Shown here: piece after piece, positions 43,407-44,979 of the stretch
Numbering within the stretch: the first letter of the stretch is position 1
How the letters are laid out: every line of letters starts with the position of its first letter
DNA from: Herbaspirillum chlorophenolicum
Lineage (GTDB): Bacteria; Pseudomonadota; Gammaproteobacteria; Burkholderiales; Burkholderiaceae_D
Reading direction: 5' to 3'
Assembly (NCBI RefSeq): GCF_001189955.1
Contig: NZ_LFLT01000035.1
Span: forward strand, 1-44,979
Length of the DNA: 44,979 nt
Position numbers and translations under genes: made by a program
The notes under the pieces: model-generated
The model's database searches: none
The model's input: only the letters and a program-made list of their open reading frames with translations
What the model was told of the DNA's origin: nothing

Positions 43407-44735
43407 TTAACGCACGCGGTGCAGGCGCGCCACCGTCAGTGCCGATATCAGCGCCGGCACGGCGGCCGCAACGAACAGCGAGGCATTGCTCCACTGCATG
43501 GCGATCAACTGGCCGCCGATGACCGGCCCCACGACCGAGCCGATGCGGCCGATGCCCAGCGCCCAGCCGATGCCGGTCGAGCGCAGCGTGGTCGGGTAAT
43601 AGGTGCCGGCCAGCGCGTTGACGGCCGGTTGCCCGCCGACGATGCAAAAGCCGGCCACCACCACCGCGATGAACAGGAAGGCCGGCACCGCCGCCACCTT
43701 GCCGATCAGCGCGATGGCCACGCAGGCGATCACGAAGCAGGTGCCCAGCACCTTGGTGAAGCCGTAACGGTTGATGAACCAGCCCAGGGTCAGCGTGCCG
43801 ACCACGCCGCCTACTTGCAGCGAAGTACCGATCAGCACCGCCATGCCGGTCGAATAGCCGGCGTCGTGGATCAGCGTGGGCAGCCAGTTGGACAGGAAAT
43901 ACAGGTTGATCAGGTTCATGAAGCTGATCAGCCACAGCAGCAGCGTGATGCCGGCGCGGCCTTCGCGGAACAGCTCGGCCACCGGCATGCCTTCAGCCTT
44001 GGTTTCCTTGACGATGATGCGGGTCGACGCATCAATGGCGAGGGCCGGCGCCAGCTTGTTCAGCCAGCGCGCGATCTTGTCCACCGGACGGCGGCGCAAT
44101 ACCAGGAACTGGATCGACTCCGGCAGCCAGAACAGCATGGCGATGCCCAGCAGCAGCGGCACCGCGCCGCCCACCCAGAACACCGCGTGCCAGCCGTAGG
44201 CCGGGATCAGCGCGGCGCTGACAAACCCGCCGACGGCCGCGCCCACGGTGAAGCCGCAAGACACCAGCATCATGCGCGTCACGCGTGAGGAAGAGGGGCT
44301 GAATTCGCCCACCAGCGCCATCGCATTGGGCATGATGCTGCCCAGGCCAAAACCGGTAATGAAACGCAGCGCCAGCAATTGGTCGATGCTGGTGACCAGC
44401 GGCGTGGCCAGCATGCACACGGCGAAGAACAAGGTGGAAACGATCAGCACCGGACGGCGGCCGTAGCGGTCACCCACCGGCGTCAGCACCAGCGAACCCA
44501 GCAGCATGCCGAACAGGCCGGCGCCGAATACCGGCCCCAGGCTGGCTTTGCTCACGCCCCAGTCGCCGATGATGGCCGGCGCCACATACCCCATGGCCTG
44601 GACGTCGAAACCGTCGATGATCAGGCACAGGCCGCACAGCAGCAGCAAGCCGAACTGGAAGGCGCCGAAATGCCCCTGCTCCACCACCTGATCGACATTG
44701 ATCGTAGGCGCGGCTGCGCCCGGCTGAACACTCAT
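43407..44735 (-). CDS. MFS transporter, aromatic acid:H+ symporter (AAHS) family
   Basis: The 442-residue, 12-helix carrier has AAHS markers: [20 protein letters not shown] in helix 1, [11 protein letters not shown] in the first loop, [22 protein letters not shown] in helix 4, and LPES in the centre. It resembles PcaK, MhpT and BenK. As first gene of the hmgA-fahA-maiA operon it probably imports homogentisate, a hydroxyphenyl acetate or a related aromatic acid. The ATG (44733-44735) follows GGAG. The exact substrate is inferred from context. Confidence 0.92.
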   Translation of the reverse strand: MSVQPGAAAPTINVDQVVEQGHFGAFQFGLLLLCGLCLIIDGFDVQAMGYVAPAIIGDWGVSKASLGPVFGAGLFGMLLGSLVLTPVGDRYGRRPVLIVSTLFFAVCMLATPLVTSIDQLLALRFITGFGLGSIMPNAMALVGEFSPSSSRVTRMMLVSCGFTVGAAVGGFVSAALIPAYGWHAVFWVGGAVPLLLGIAMLFWLPESIQFLVLRRRPVDKIARWLNKLAPALAIDASTRIIVKETKAEGMPVAELFREGRAGITLLLWLISFMNLINLYFLSNWLPTLIHDAGYSTGMAVLIGTSLQVGGVVGTLTLGWFINRYGFTKVLGTCFVIACVAIALIGKVAAVPAFLFIAVVVAGFCIVGGQPAVNALAGTYYPTTLRSTGIGWALGIGRIGSVVGPVIGGQLIAMQWSNASLFVAAAVPALISALTVARLHRVR

Positions 44736-44979
44736 GGTCTTGCTCCTCTGTCTCTTTGTATTTTGCAGTCCGTCTTGTCTCGTTGCCTGCCAGCGCAGCG
44801 GATGCTGTGATTGCTTGGCGCGGCGGCAACAATCGGCCTTGATTGCCGGCAGGACATCGTTGATTGTTCTTATTGCGTTGACACTGTAGTGCAATCGACT
44901 CTCTTTTACGATATAAATACAGGAATGTGATTCATTGATTTTATGAATAAAGGTCTTAGAGCGTGTTGATGATCTCGTC
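44736..44979. other. Control region upstream of the homogentisate operon, and window edge
   Basis: No complete gene. An AT-rich part holds the dyad ATTCAT-N7-ATGAAT (44930-44948), a possible regulator site. At the very edge the minus strand reads DEIINTL then a stop (44956-44979), which could be the tail of an upstream gene, but eight codons are too few to claim one. No strong promoter boxes were found. Confidence 0.4.

Noticed and set aside
43387..43935. Long N-terminal extension of HmgA overlapping the transporter gene
   Set aside because: It is an out-of-frame reading of the MFS gene; a strong ribosome site marks the start at 43386.
44956..44979. Minus-strand DEIINTL plus stop at the right edge
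   Set aside because: Eight codons cannot be assigned to a gene; recorded only as a possibility in the edge region.

Overview
The window reads as the chromosome of a GC-rich betaproteobacterium, most likely of the Oxalobacteraceae (Herbaspirillum, Collimonas and relatives). This rests on protein character and gene order: fkpB-ispH, rpmB-rpmG, an exbB-exbD-lpxK-trm112-kdsB-adk run diverging from xseA, a K+-independent H+-pyrophosphatase, and a homogentisate operon. No rRNA, tRNA, CRISPR array, prophage or intact insertion sequence was seen.

Region 1 (1-20.4 kb) is mostly housekeeping. It holds the start of a livH-type permease gene (cut by the edge), ispH and fkpB, radC, rpmB-rpmG, a membrane desaturase with a long C-terminal extension, an MscS-type channel gene, a small secreted phospholipase-D-like protein overlapping an RsmB/NOP rRNA methyltransferase gene, and purN. 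Next come a barstar/secreted barnase-type RNase pair, a patatin-like lipase, an SDR dehydrogenase of the 3-hydroxyacyl-CoA type, hppA, adk, and the envelope/lipid A operon kdsB-trm112-lpxK-exbD-exbB, with xseA diverging.

Region 2 (20.4-24.3 kb) is a compact module between xseA and sodB: a GntR/FCD regulator, a HAD hydrolase, a periplasmic amino-acid-binding protein and a PLP-dependent dehydratase. It is visibly poorer in GC than its neighbours. Its divergent promoter carries two identical 12-bp palindromes 22 bp apart. It looks like an acquired amino-acid uptake and breakdown cassette and is the best candidate here for an undescribed pathway.

Region 3 (24.3-38.6 kb) is metabolic and accessory: sodB; a LysR regulator facing an MFS transporter plus class II aldolase pair; OsmC; a DedA-rhodanese fusion; a D-glucarate block (MFS transporter, gudD); a sterol-desaturase-like hydroxylase; a LacI regulator; dkgB; and a MarR-MFS operon. 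The LacI gene and gudD share matching 16-18 bp palindromic operators, so they probably form one sugar-acid regulon.

Region 4 (38.8-45 kb) holds an HxlR regulator with a histone-H1-like tail, a divergent MaoC hydratase, and the homogentisate operon read on the minus strand as transporter, hmgA, fahA, maiA. The operon takes tyrosine/phenylalanine-derived homogentisate to fumarate and acetoacetate.
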